The translations under genes and the position numbers were made by a program. Below, one piece after another: positions 28,302 to 37,940 of a stretch of DNA of 64,000 nucleotides. Position 1 is the first letter of the stretch. Every line of letters begins with the position of its first letter. Under the pieces are notes generated by a model. That model worked only from the letters and a program-made list of their open reading frames with translations. It was not told the DNA's origin and searched no databases. This stretch comes from Clostridium sp. BNL1100 (lineage in GTDB: Bacteria; Bacillota; Clostridia; Acetivibrionales; DSM-1351), in the NCBI RefSeq assembly GCF_000244875.1, contig NC_016791.1:1671501-1735500 (forward strand), in the 5' to 3' direction.

Positions 28302-28655
28302 ATGGCAGACAGAATAGTTAGAATATCAGAAGAAGTTAAAAAGGAAATAAGCAATATAATTCAAAATGAGATAAAGGACCCTAGACTTCCAAGTATGGTT
28401 AGTATAGTTTCCTGCACTGTAACCAAGGATTTAAGATATGCTAAGGTGTTTGTCAGTGTTTTGGGAAATGAAGAACAAAAGAAAAATGCCATTAGCGCTT
28501 TGAAAAGTGCCGCAGGTTTCATAAGACGTGAGCTTGGGCATAGAGTGCAGCTGAGGTATACACCTGAAATACATTTTGAACTTGATACATCTATTGAACA
28601 TGGTATCCACATTAACAAGCTTCTTGATGATGCAAAAAAGGAATTTACGGAATAA
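28302..28655 (+). CDS. rbfA: ribosome-binding factor A
   Basis: The 117-residue KH-like protein has IVRISEEVKKEISNIIQNEIKDPR, TKDLRYAKVFVSV and LRYTPEIHFELDTS. It acts in 16S 5'-end maturation and cold growth. ATG 28302 follows GGAGG at nine bases. The longer frame from 28287 would contain that site. Confidence 0.96.
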   Translation: MADRIVRISEEVKKEISNIIQNEIKDPRLPSMVSIVSCTVTKDLRYAKVFVSVLGNEEQKKNAISALKSAAGFIRRELGHRVQLRYTPEIHFELDTSIEHGIHINKLLDDAKKEFTE

Positions 28656-28688
28656 CATGTTTAATTAAAATTATCGGGGGATAAAACC

Positions 28689-29651
28689 ATGGAAAAAGAA
28701 TTAATAAAGGCAATTGAAAGGGCAGAAAGCGTAGCTGTTTTTCCCCATATTTCTGCCGATGGTGATGCAATAGGTTCATCTCTTGCATTAGCTTTAGCAT
28801 TAAGGAAAACCGGAAAAAAGGTAATTGTGTATATGGAAGAAAATATACCTGATACCTACAAATTCCTGCCCGGAATTGAGCTTACGGGATTTATAAATGA
28901 AGACGATGAAGTTATGGGCTTGAATATTGCCCTTGACACCGGAGATATCGGTAGACTTGGTACAAGAGCAGACCTCTTTTTTAAAGCTCCGGTTAATATA
29001 AACATCGATCACCATATTACAAATACTAAATTTGCTCAGTATAACCATGTTGATGCTTCTTCGGCATCAACTGGTGAGCTTATATTTTTACTTCTTAATG
29101 AAATGAAATGTGAAATTGATATTGATATGGCAAAGTGTCTTTATACTGCCATCGCAACAGATACAGGTGGTTTCAAGTACGGCAACACTACTGCTGAAAC
29201 TCATAAAGCTGCAGCAGAGTTACTTTCAACAGGCATTGATGTTGCTGATCTTTCACAGAAAATATTTGACAATACAACATTTATAAAATTAAAGCTTACC
29301 CAGAAGGCAATAGAGCTTCTGGAACTGTATGAAAATGACTTGTTAGCCGTAATAGCAATAACACAGGACATTCTACATTCAACAGGAGCCAAAGATGAAG
29401 ACTGTGACGGGCTTGTAAATATTGGAAGGTCCATAGTAGGAGTAGAAGTTTCCGTTCTTATAAAAGAAAAGAGTAGTAATGAAATCCGTGTAAATTTAAG
29501 GTCAAAAACATATGTGGATGTATCAGAGATTGCAGCCGCTTTTGGAGGCGGTGGACATAAACGGGCTGCCGGGTGTACAATAAAAGGCAGTATTTCAGAT
29601 GTTAAAGAGCAATTGATAAACACTATCAAGGACAAACTTAAACGGAGATAA
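28689..29651 (+). CDS. nrnA: DHH-family phosphoesterase, NrnA-like nanoRNase / pAp phosphatase
   Basis: This 320-residue protein has the DHH domain motifs FPHISADGDAIGSSLALA, LDTGDIGRLG and INIDHHITNT. The C-terminal DHHA1 motif is GGGGHKRAAGCTIKG. It degrades very short RNAs and pAp in B. subtilis. The position between rbfA and truB is standard. Some family members act on cyclic di-AMP/pApA instead. Confidence 0.92.
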   Translation: MEKELIKAIERAESVAVFPHISADGDAIGSSLALALALRKTGKKVIVYMEENIPDTYKFLPGIELTGFINEDDEVMGLNIALDTGDIGRLGTRADLFFKAPVNINIDHHITNTKFAQYNHVDASSASTGELIFLLLNEMKCEIDIDMAKCLYTAIATDTGGFKYGNTTAETHKAAAELLSTGIDVADLSQKIFDNTTFIKLKLTQKAIELLELYENDLLAVIAITQDILHSTGAKDEDCDGLVNIGRSIVGVEVSVLIKEKSSNEIRVNLRSKTYVDVSEIAAAFGGGGHKRAAGCTIKGSISDVKEQLINTIKDKLKRR

Positions 29652-29653
29652 AT

Positions 29654-30583
29654 ATGAACGGTATTTTAAATGTTTTAAAGCCTGCAGGAATGACATCTTT
29701 TGATGTAATTGGATTTATGAGAAGAATAACCGGACAAAAAAAGATAGGGCATGCAGGTACACTTGACCCTTCGGCAGTTGGAGTATTACCTTTATGCATT
29801 GGTAATGCCACAAGGGCTTTAGAGTTTATGATAGACAAGGATAAGGTTTACCGTGCAGAACTGACACTGGGAATTTCAACTGATACCCAGGACTCTTCCG
29901 GCATTGTGTTGGATTCATATTCCGTAGAAGTTAATGATGATGAAATAAAAAAAGCAATTATGAGCTTTGTGGGTACCATTGAACAGCTTCCTCCAATGTA
30001 TTCTGCCATAAAAATCGGTGGTAAGAAGCTCTATGAATTAGCCAGACAGGGCCAGACAATAGAAAGGGAATCAAGAACTATTCAAATTTACAACATAGAC
30101 GTTATCAGAATATGGGATGACAATGTAATATTTGAATCAGAAGGGGTAACACAAGAATTTGCAGCAAAAAAAGTTCTTTTGGATGTTCACTGCTCAAAGG
30201 GAACATATATAAGGACATTATGCAATGATATTGGAGAAAAGCTTGGCTGTGGCGGACATATGTCGTTTCTCGTAAGAACAAGGGCGGGACAGTATGACCT
30301 TGATAACGCCTTGACAATGGAAGAAATAGTACAATTGTCGGAAACTAAAGCTCTTGAAGGTCATTTATTGCCTGTTGAAAAGATATTTGAAGAGTTTGAT
30401 ATTATAAAATTAAACAAGGAGGAACTTTTCAAGTATAATAACGGAGTATGGCTGGAAGTTGAAAAAAACAAATATGAAAATACTGTTTACAGGGTATACG
30501 ATAATAATAGTTTTCTTGGGTTAGGAGAAGTTTTTGAAAAAGGAAATACATTATATTTAAAATCAAAGAAGTTCTTTAAATGA
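29654..30583 (+). CDS. truB: tRNA pseudouridine(55) synthase
   Basis: The protein has 309 residues. GILNVLKPAGMTSFDVI and KIGHAGTLDPSAVGVLPL carry the catalytic Asp38. PPMYSAIKIGGKKLYELAR and KGTYIRTLCNDIG follow. It modifies U55 in the T-loop of tRNA. It starts two bases after nrnA. Confidence 0.97.
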   Translation: MNGILNVLKPAGMTSFDVIGFMRRITGQKKIGHAGTLDPSAVGVLPLCIGNATRALEFMIDKDKVYRAELTLGISTDTQDSSGIVLDSYSVEVNDDEIKKAIMSFVGTIEQLPPMYSAIKIGGKKLYELARQGQTIERESRTIQIYNIDVIRIWDDNVIFESEGVTQEFAAKKVLLDVHCSKGTYIRTLCNDIGEKLGCGGHMSFLVRTRAGQYDLDNALTMEEIVQLSETKALEGHLLPVEKIFEEFDIIKLNKEELFKYNNGVWLEVEKNKYENTVYRVYDNNSFLGLGEVFEKGNTLYLKSKKFFK

Positions 30584-30604
30584 TGAAAACTAAGGAGACA
30601 TAAT

Positions 30605-31540
30605 ATGCAGGTTATTCATTCAAATGATTCTTACAATACATTCAGTTGCTATACCGGTGTCGGTCTTGGTAATTTTGACGGCTTGCATATCGGACATATG
30701 GCTCTTATTAACACATTAATAAGAGAATCCAAATTAAACGGACTATCATCAATGGTTTATACTTTTACAAAACATACAGAAAATATTCTAAGAAAAAAGC
30801 TTATTACGCCTCTGTTACTTACTGAAACTAAGAAAATAGAACTTTTAAGTGAAACTACTCTTGATTATCTTTATCTTGACGAGTTCAATGAAGCATTTTC
30901 AAGAATGTCTCCCGAAGAATTTGTTGTAAATATTCTTAAAAACAAGCTGAATATAAAGCTTGCTGTTGCAGGCCACGACTACAGATTTGGATATAAGGGT
31001 GGGGGAGACATACCTTTACTGGAGGAATTCGGAAAGAAGTATGGATTCAAGGTGGTAGTTATCCCGCCTATTACCTGTGATGGCGAGATAATAAGCAGTA
31101 CCGGCATCAGACAATCTATTATAAATGGAAATCTTGAAACAGCTTATAAGCTGTTGGGGAGAAATTATTCAATTATAGCTGAGGTTGTGAATGGAAGGCG
31201 TGTAGGTAATACAATAGGCTTTCCAACTGCGAATATTCATCCTGAAAAGTACCTTGTACTGCCTCACAATGGTGTATATATTACAAAAACACTGTTAAAC
31301 GGTCATTTATACAATAGTATGACTAATGTTGGCTATAACCCTACATTTGAGGATGTTAGACAGAAAACGGTTGAAACACATATTATGGACTTCGATAAGG
31401 ACATTTACGGAGAAAAAATTGAAGTATTCTTTTTGAAAAAAATACGTGATGAAAAGAAATTTAACAATGTAGAAGAATTGATAAATCAGATAACAAAGGA
31501 CATGAAGATTGCAAGGGATTACTTGAGTATAGTCAGTTAG
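30605..31540 (+). CDS. ribF: bifunctional riboflavin kinase / FAD synthetase
   Basis: The protein has 311 residues. Its N-terminal nucleotidyltransferase has GLGNFDGLHIGHMAL and ISSTGIRQSIINGN. Its C-terminal flavokinase has GRRVGNTIGFPTANI and GVYITKT...NVGYNPTF. It makes FMN and FAD. It follows truB by 21 bp and is followed by hypF after 14 bp. Confidence 0.96.
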   Translation: MQVIHSNDSYNTFSCYTGVGLGNFDGLHIGHMALINTLIRESKLNGLSSMVYTFTKHTENILRKKLITPLLLTETKKIELLSETTLDYLYLDEFNEAFSRMSPEEFVVNILKNKLNIKLAVAGHDYRFGYKGGGDIPLLEEFGKKYGFKVVVIPPITCDGEIISSTGIRQSIINGNLETAYKLLGRNYSIIAEVVNGRRVGNTIGFPTANIHPEKYLVLPHNGVYITKTLLNGHLYNSMTNVGYNPTFEDVRQKTVETHIMDFDKDIYGEKIEVFFLKKIRDEKKFNNVEELINQITKDMKIARDYLSIVS

Positions 31541-31554
31541 GAGATAAATTATAG

Positions 31555-33906
31555 TTGTATATGACAGGTTACAGAATAATCATAACAGGTATTGTACAGG
31601 GAGTTGGCTTCAGACCCTTTATTTTTAATCTGGCTGAAAGTTTTGGTATAAAAGGTTGGGTAGGCAACTCCGACAGTAACGTAATAATAGAGATTGATGG
31701 AGATTTTCAGATGGCGGCCGATTTTATAGATGAAATAAAAAAATCGGCACCCGTTTTATCAGTAATTGAATCAATAGAATATAATGAGGTAGAATATCAA
31801 GGCTTTAGGGATTTTGAAATAAGGCATAGCCAAAAAAATTCCAAGGGGCCTGTTTTCATTTCACCTGATGTTGCCACTTGTGGCGATTGTCTAAGAGAAA
31901 TGAAAGATAAAAGTGACAGAAGATATAAGTATCCATTTATTAACTGTACCAACTGCGGTCCAAGGTTTACCATAATAAAAAATATCCCTTATGACCGGGA
32001 TAAGACTACTATGGCCTGTTTTGAAATGTGTGAAAATTGCAGGCAGGAGTACACTAAACCTTCTGACAGACGGTATCATGCACAGCCCGTTTCTTGCCAT
32101 GACTGCGGCCCTAGTCTAAGTGTTGCCGATGAAACAGGTAAAGTGATACAAGAAATTAAAACCAGCAGTCAATGTATTCGGTACACTGCTGACATGATTA
32201 AAAAGGGCTATATTGTTGCTGTAAAAGGAATAGGCGGATATCACCTAGCCTGCGATGGACTTAACAAAGAGGCCGTTGACAGACTCAGAACCAGAAAACA
32301 TAGAGATGACAAGCCTTTTGCGGTTATGTTAAAAGATTTAAAGACAGCTGAAAAATACTGTTCAATCAGTCCTGCTGAAATGAGTATATTAAATTCACCT
32401 GCAAGTCCCATAGTTTTACTTGAAAGAATAGATGTCGGTATACTGCCTGAATCCATCGCTCATCTTAACAGTTACCTTGGGGTTATGCTGCCCTATACTC
32501 CCGTTCATCATCTGTTGTTTGAGGAAGAAGGTTTTCCTGAGCTTTTGGTTATGACCAGCGGAAACTTGAGCAGCGAACCGATTTTTTACCGAGACGAGGA
32601 GGCAATACAAGGACTTGAAGGAATTGCAGACGCCTACCTAACCAACAACAGGGAAATATATATAAGAACAGATGACTCCGTAACCAGGGTTTTCAAGGAC
32701 AAAGAATACATCATAAGAAGGGCGAGGGGATATGTACCAAAGCCTGTTTCTATAAATGTACACGAATTGCTTGACTTGGACGAAGATATTCAAATACCTT
32801 CGGTTCTTGCCTGCGGAGGAGAACTCAAAAATGTTTTTTGCTTGAATAAAGGAAAGAACTTTTATTTGAGTCATCATATCGGGGATTTAGAAAACGAAAG
32901 TACAAATGTTGCTTTTCGTAATGGGATTGAACACTTTAAACGATTGTTTGATATTTCACCCCAATGCATAGCATATGATCTTCACCCCAATTACTATTCA
33001 TCCCAATATGCACTTAGTCAACCGGATATTAATAAAATTGCCCTTCAGCATCACAAGGCACATATTGCCTCATGTATGGCAGAAAACCGGCTGAAAGGTG
33101 ATGTAATAGGAGTGTCCTTTGATGGAACAGGCTACGGTGAGGATGGTAACATATGGGGCGGAGAGTTTTTTACGGGAGGCTATTATGGTTTCCGTAGAGC
33201 CGGACAACTGGATTATGTTATGATGCCGGGAAGTGATTCGGCAGTAAAACATCCTTGGCGTATGGCTTTAAGCTACTTATATGCCTCAGAGCAGGGTATG
33301 TTTGATAACATAATGGAAATAGCGGATAAGCTTCCGGCATTTAAAGATAGAAGTAAGGAAGAGATAATTTTTACAATAAAAATGCTGGAAAAGAGAATAA
33401 ACAGTCCGTTTACTTCAAGTATGGGTCGTTTTTTTGATGCGGTTTCGGCTTTACTTGGTATTAAAACAGATATCAGCTATGAAGGACAGGCCGCTATTGA
33501 ATTGGAATATTATGCAGATTTATGCTGCACCGAACCATACCATTTCGATATTAACAATGCTGAATTTGAAGAAGAATTTAAAGTTAACACAAGCTGTATT
33601 ATTAAGCAGATTGTTAATGATATTCTGACGGGAAACGGTCTGGAGTACATCTCAACCAGATTTCATGCCACAATAGCGGATATTGTACTTCAAGGATGTT
33701 TGAATATCAGAAGCAGGAATGATTTGAATAATGTAGTTTTAAGCGGAGGAGTATTTCAAAATGTAACTCTTCTTCAAATAACAGTGGATTTATTGGAAGA
33801 ACAAGGATTTAAGGTCTTTGTTCATTCCGAGGTTCCTGCAAATGATGGAGGAATCTCATTGGGACAATCAATAATGGCAATTGCACAAATGATGGAAAAG
33901 AGATAA
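31555..33906 (+). CDS. hypF: carbamoyltransferase HypF
   Basis: The product has 783 residues. Order: acylphosphatase domain (GIVQGVGFRPFIFN), four CxxC-type zinc motifs (CGDCLREM, CTNCGPRF, CEMCENC, CHDCGPSL; about 105-190), YrdC-like domain (GIGGYHLACDG, RKHRDDKPFAVM) and Kae1-like domain (LQHHKAHIASCMAE, VSFDGTGYGEDG, VVLSGGVFQN). It transfers carbamoyl to HypE for the CN ligands of [NiFe] hydrogenases. I used TTG 31555, with GGAGAT at nine bases. ATG 31561 is possible. First of the hypFCDE group. Confidence 0.96.
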   Translation: MYMTGYRIIITGIVQGVGFRPFIFNLAESFGIKGWVGNSDSNVIIEIDGDFQMAADFIDEIKKSAPVLSVIESIEYNEVEYQGFRDFEIRHSQKNSKGPVFISPDVATCGDCLREMKDKSDRRYKYPFINCTNCGPRFTIIKNIPYDRDKTTMACFEMCENCRQEYTKPSDRRYHAQPVSCHDCGPSLSVADETGKVIQEIKTSSQCIRYTADMIKKGYIVAVKGIGGYHLACDGLNKEAVDRLRTRKHRDDKPFAVMLKDLKTAEKYCSISPAEMSILNSPASPIVLLERIDVGILPESIAHLNSYLGVMLPYTPVHHLLFEEEGFPELLVMTSGNLSSEPIFYRDEEAIQGLEGIADAYLTNNREIYIRTDDSVTRVFKDKEYIIRRARGYVPKPVSINVHELLDLDEDIQIPSVLACGGELKNVFCLNKGKNFYLSHHIGDLENESTNVAFRNGIEHFKRLFDISPQCIAYDLHPNYYSSQYALSQPDINKIALQHHKAHIASCMAENRLKGDVIGVSFDGTGYGEDGNIWGGEFFTGGYYGFRRAGQLDYVMMPGSDSAVKHPWRMALSYLYASEQGMFDNIMEIADKLPAFKDRSKEEIIFTIKMLEKRINSPFTSSMGRFFDAVSALLGIKTDISYEGQAAIELEYYADLCCTEPYHFDINNAEFEEEFKVNTSCIIKQIVNDILTGNGLEYISTRFHATIADIVLQGCLNIRSRNDLNNVVLSGGVFQNVTLLQITVDLLEEQGFKVFVHSEVPANDGGISLGQSIMAIAQMMEKR

Positions 33907-34033
33907 TAGGACTTTCCAACTCTTGAAGATTGAAATGTAACTCAGCAGGGTATATACTCATTAATGTGTATAAATGGATAAATTCTAATTTATAAAATAT
34001 AGTTGATAAATATTACAACAGGAGGATTAAGAT

Positions 34034-34258
34034 ATGTGTTTGGGATTACCTGCAAAGGTTGTAAGTATTGATGGTAACAGCGGTAATGTTGAAATGATGG
34101 GAGTAACAAACAAGGTTTCCATAGAGCTTTTGGACAACGTACAGGTGGGTGACTATGTTCTTGTGCATGCAGGGTGTGCCATACAAGTTCTTGATGAGGA
34201 AGAGGCACTTAGAACCATAGACATTTTCAACGAAATAAAGGAGCTAGGCATTAAATGA
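34034..34258 (+). CDS. hypC: hydrogenase maturation chaperone HypC
   Basis: The 74-residue protein begins MCLGLPAKVVSI, with the essential Cys2, and carries VGDYVLVHAGCAIQVLDEEEA. It shuttles the Fe(CN)2CO group with HypD. The ribosome site is GGAGG. Its end overlaps hypD by ATGA. Confidence 0.96.
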   Translation: MCLGLPAKVVSIDGNSGNVEMMGVTNKVSIELLDNVQVGDYVLVHAGCAIQVLDEEEALRTIDIFNEIKELGIK

Positions 34259-35340
34259 GAAACTATATAGATGAATTCAGGGACAGCGAGGTTATAGGCA
34301 AAATTGTGCAAAGTCTTCAAGGTTACTCTGGACGCAGACTAAAGATAATGGAAGTATGCGGAACTCATACGATGGCTATTTCAAGATATGGACTCCGTTC
34401 CCTGCTACCCCCTCAGATAGAACTGATTTCCGGGCCGGGATGTCCTGTCTGCGTAACGCCTACATCATATATTGACAGTGCGACAGAACTTGCAGATAAC
34501 AAAAATGTTATTATTACAACTTTCGGGGACATGATGAGAATCCCGGGGAATAACAGTACACTGATTCACAAAAAGGCCCAAGGCAGCAACGTCCAAATGG
34601 TATATTCTCCGCTTAACGCAGTGGAATTGGCGAGAGAGAATCCAGATAAGGAGGTTGTTTTTTTATCAGTTGGTTTTGAAACAACAACGCCGGTAATAGC
34701 ACTTTCTGTGTCAAAGGCAAAAAGTGAGGGTATAAAGAATTATTCAGTTCTAACTGCAAACAAGACTATGCCGGAAGCAATAAAAACTCTGGCAGGCGAC
34801 AATGAATTAATGATTGATGGATTTTTGTATCCGGGACATGTTTCTGCAATAATAGGAACAGACTTTTTTACCTATGTGGCGTATAATATGGAAAAGGCTG
34901 GTGTAGTCGCAGGTTTTGAACCTTTGGATATACTCTATTCCATTAAGGTTCTGGTAGATAATATTACAAATGGGAAAAAAGTTTTAGAAAATATGTATTC
35001 AAGAATAGTATCAAAGGAAGGAAATGTTAAGGCGCAACAAAAAATGTACGAAGTTTTTGAGCCTGTAGATTCTGTTTGGCGTGGAATAGGAATGATTCCC
35101 AAATCAGGTCTTGGTATTGTAAAAGAATATGAAATGTTCGATACTGCAAAAAAGTTTGATATTAAACAAAATGATACACCTGAACCAAAAGGATGTTTGT
35201 GCGGGGAAGTTCTTAAAGGGAAAAAACGTCCTGGAGACTGCAAGCTTTTCAAAAAAAGATGTACTCCAGAAAACCCGGTAGGTTCGTGTATGGTTTCTTC
35301 TGAAGGAACCTGTGCTGCTTATTATAAATACGGAGGATAA
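34255..35340 (+). CDS. hypD: hydrogenase maturation factor HypD
   Basis: The 361-residue iron-sulfur protein has EVCGTHTMAISRYGLR, ISGPGCPVCVTP, FLSVGFETTTP and the C-terminal Cys cluster region with CLCGEVLKGKKRPGDCKLF. It is the scaffold on which Fe, CN and CO are assembled with HypC and HypE. Translation is coupled to hypC. Confidence 0.96.
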   Translation: MRNYIDEFRDSEVIGKIVQSLQGYSGRRLKIMEVCGTHTMAISRYGLRSLLPPQIELISGPGCPVCVTPTSYIDSATELADNKNVIITTFGDMMRIPGNNSTLIHKKAQGSNVQMVYSPLNAVELARENPDKEVVFLSVGFETTTPVIALSVSKAKSEGIKNYSVLTANKTMPEAIKTLAGDNELMIDGFLYPGHVSAIIGTDFFTYVAYNMEKAGVVAGFEPLDILYSIKVLVDNITNGKKVLENMYSRIVSKEGNVKAQQKMYEVFEPVDSVWRGIGMIPKSGLGIVKEYEMFDTAKKFDIKQNDTPEPKGCLCGEVLKGKKRPGDCKLFKKRCTPENPVGSCMVSSEGTCAAYYKYGG

Positions 35341-35341
35341 A

Positions 35342-36355
35342 ATGGAAAAAAATATGATAACCATAGCTCACGGTAGTGGTGGGACAGCTACTTCAAAGCT
35401 GATAGAGCAGATATTTAAGAAGCACTTTAGTAATGACATACTGTCACAGGGAGATGACAGTGCAAGATTAGATATAGGTGATGCCAGGAATCTGGTATTT
35501 ACTACTGACAGTTTTGTTGTTACTCCAATCTTTTTTAATGGTGGCAACATAGGCAAACTGGCAGTATGCGGTACGGTAAACGATCTGGCAACAAGCGGAG
35601 CCAAACCTCTTTATTTAAGCTGCGGATTCATTATAGAAGAAGGTTTTGGTATGGACGAACTGGAAAGAATAGTTGAAGCTATGAGTGCAACTGCCATTGA
35701 ATGTGGCGTCAAAATAGTTACAGGCGACACAAAGGTAGTTCAAAAGGGGGCGGCTGACAAAATATTCATAAATACTTCGGGTATAGGGATAATCCCCGAT
35801 GGATTGAACATTTCCGGCAGAAATGCAAAAGTTGGAGACAAAATAATAATATCCGGTACTATAGGCGACCATGGAAGCAGTATTTTTCTCGAAAGGGAAA
35901 GCATAGGCTTTAATGCTGATATTAAGAGTGATTGTGCTCCTTTGTCCGGCATGGTTCAGGATATATTATCTGTTGTCCCGGACGTTCATGTTTTGAGAGA
36001 CCCTACCAGAGGAGGAGTTGCCACAACCCTGAATGAGATAGCTGTTCAGAGTAATGTTTCCATTTTGATAAGGGAAGACAGCTTGCCTGTTAAGCGTGAG
36101 GTTCAGGGAGTCTGCGAGCTTTTGGGCATGGACCCTTTATATATGGCTAATGAGGGAAAAATGCTTTGTTTTGTTGGTGAAGATAAGGCAGATAAAGTAT
36201 TAGAAGCACTTCATAAGAACAAATACGGAAAAGATGCAAGAATAATAGGAGAGGTGACTGAGGTGGGACAACCCAAGGTTCTGCTAAAGGCACTCAGCGG
36301 CGGAAGCAGAATTATCAGTGTTCTTGCAGGGGATCAGCTCCCACGTATATGCTAA
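35342..36355 (+). CDS. hypE: carbamoyl-dehydratase HypE
   Basis: The 337-residue PurM-like protein has ITIAHGSGGTATSKLI, VFTTDSFVVTPIFF, GTVNDLATSGAKPLYLS and the terminal PRIC. The last Cys is carbamoylated by HypF and dehydrated to thiocyanate. ATG 35342 starts one base after the hypD stop and is preceded by GGAGG. Confidence 0.96.
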   Translation: MEKNMITIAHGSGGTATSKLIEQIFKKHFSNDILSQGDDSARLDIGDARNLVFTTDSFVVTPIFFNGGNIGKLAVCGTVNDLATSGAKPLYLSCGFIIEEGFGMDELERIVEAMSATAIECGVKIVTGDTKVVQKGAADKIFINTSGIGIIPDGLNISGRNAKVGDKIIISGTIGDHGSSIFLERESIGFNADIKSDCAPLSGMVQDILSVVPDVHVLRDPTRGGVATTLNEIAVQSNVSILIREDSLPVKREVQGVCELLGMDPLYMANEGKMLCFVGEDKADKVLEALHKNKYGKDARIIGEVTEVGQPKVLLKALSGGSRIISVLAGDQLPRIC

Positions 36356-36381
36356 TAATTGTTTTGAGGGGGCGAGATAAC

Positions 36382-37110
36382 ATGATAATATCAATAAAGG
36401 ATTTAGGCAAGGTCTATAAAAATGGACAGATAGAGGTTGAGGCGCTAAGGAATGTCAATGTAAATATAAACAAGGAAGAATTTGTTGCAATAATGGGGCC
36501 GTCGGGTTCAGGAAAATCAACGCTAATGAATATAATAGGCTGTCTTGACAAATCCACAACAGGGGAATACTGGCTGGATGGAGTCAATATTTCTACACTG
36601 AACGAAATTGAACTGGCTAAGGTAAGAAACCGTAAAATAGGTTTTGTTTTTCAATCATTCAATCTACTTCCAAGAATTACTGCATTGCAAAACGTAGAAC
36701 TTCCAATGATATATGCCGGGGTAGGTGCTAAGGAAAGGCGTAAAAGAGCTATGCTGGCATTGGAGCGGGTTGGTCTTGAGAAAAGGGTGCATCACAAGCC
36801 AAACGAAATGTCCGGAGGACAGAAGCAGAGGGTTGCTATAGCCAGATCCCTTGTAAATTCTCCCGCCATAATACTTGCCGATGAACCGACAGGTAACCTT
36901 GACAGTACGGCAGGGGAAGAAATAATGACGGTATTTCAGGATTTGAACCGTGAAGGAGTTACCATTGTACTTGTAACTCACGAGCCGGACATTGCAGATC
37001 ATACTAAAAGAGTATTACGATTTAAAGACGGTATGCTCAGAAGTGATGATACAGTCCAAAACCCACTTGATGCAAGAATTGTATTAAGTCAGTACAAAGA
37101 GGAAGCCTAG
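36382..37110 (+). CDS. ABC transporter ATP-binding protein, MacB/LolD type
   Basis: The 242-residue ATPase has Walker A GPSGSGKST, the family-typical IGFVFQSFNLLPRITALQNVE, signature MSGGQKQRVAIARSLV, Walker B ILADEPTGNLDS and H-loop VTHEPDIA. It powers the permease at 39306, with the adaptor at 37941. ATG 36382 follows GAGGGGG. The frame open from 36349 overlaps hypE. Confidence 0.95.
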   Translation: MIISIKDLGKVYKNGQIEVEALRNVNVNINKEEFVAIMGPSGSGKSTLMNIIGCLDKSTTGEYWLDGVNISTLNEIELAKVRNRKIGFVFQSFNLLPRITALQNVELPMIYAGVGAKERRKRAMLALERVGLEKRVHHKPNEMSGGQKQRVAIARSLVNSPAIILADEPTGNLDSTAGEEIMTVFQDLNREGVTIVLVTHEPDIADHTKRVLRFKDGMLRSDDTVQNPLDARIVLSQYKEEA

Positions 37111-37170
37111 AAGCTTATCCCTTATAAATAAATATTTTTGCCGCAGTCAAGCGGCCATGGAGGTATGACA

Positions 37171-37911
37171 ATGGAAGAAAATACTCAAGTATCTGTTAAC
37201 GGAGCTGTTAATCTCCCGCAAAGCAGTCAGATGAACTTCTTAAAAAGGGTAGCAGGAATGTTTTTCTGGCCGGGAAAAGCAATGGATAACCTTGCAGAAA
37301 GACCTAGAATAGCGTTTCCTTTTATTTTCCTGCCAATTGTTCAACTGGTAGCTATGTTGGCAATGATTCCAATGTACAAGGAGTTTGTTAGAAATAACAC
37401 ACAAGAATTGCTTACCCAAAAAAACCTTGAAATTACAACGGAGCAATTAAACACATCTGTAAATCTTGCAATGATTACAGGGCCAGCCGCAGGGGCTATA
37501 GGTGTTGTTATAACCTGGGTTCTGGGTGCCTTGATTTTATGGGGAATCATTAAAATATTCAAAGGACAGGGCAGTTTTAAACAGGTACTATCAATAACAG
37601 GGTATGCCGGTGTAATTACAATACTTTCAACCGTGGTACATGTAATTAAAACAAATATTACAGGTGTTTACGACATTTTGAGCTATACCAGCATGGCTGT
37701 ACTAATGCCTAAGATGGATGGAAACTTTATTTATGGTATGGCCAAATTTTTGGATGTATTCAGTATATGGCAGTATGTAGTTATTGCTATAGGTGTTGCA
37801 GCAGTTAGTAAGATGCCTAAAAAGAAGGCGTATTTGATTGTAGCTGCTATATTTGTTATTCAATTGCTCTATGCAGGGATAACTGAATTTAGGATGGCAG
37901 GATTAATGTAG
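37171..37911 (+). CDS. Yip1-family multi-pass membrane protein
   Basis: This 246-residue protein has a polar N-terminus with MNFLKRVAGMFFWPGKAMDNLAERP, followed by five or so hydrophobic helices, the Yip1 layout. Genes of this type often sit with MacAB-like exporters, and here it lies between the ATPase and the adaptor. The exact role is unknown. ATG 37171 follows GGAGG at seven bases. Confidence 0.8.
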   Translation: MEENTQVSVNGAVNLPQSSQMNFLKRVAGMFFWPGKAMDNLAERPRIAFPFIFLPIVQLVAMLAMIPMYKEFVRNNTQELLTQKNLEITTEQLNTSVNLAMITGPAAGAIGVVITWVLGALILWGIIKIFKGQGSFKQVLSITGYAGVITILSTVVHVIKTNITGVYDILSYTSMAVLMPKMDGNFIYGMAKFLDVFSIWQYVVIAIGVAAVSKMPKKKAYLIVAAIFVIQLLYAGITEFRMAGLM

Positions 37912-37940
37912 AATTTTCATTGAGGGACATGGAGGTTAAA

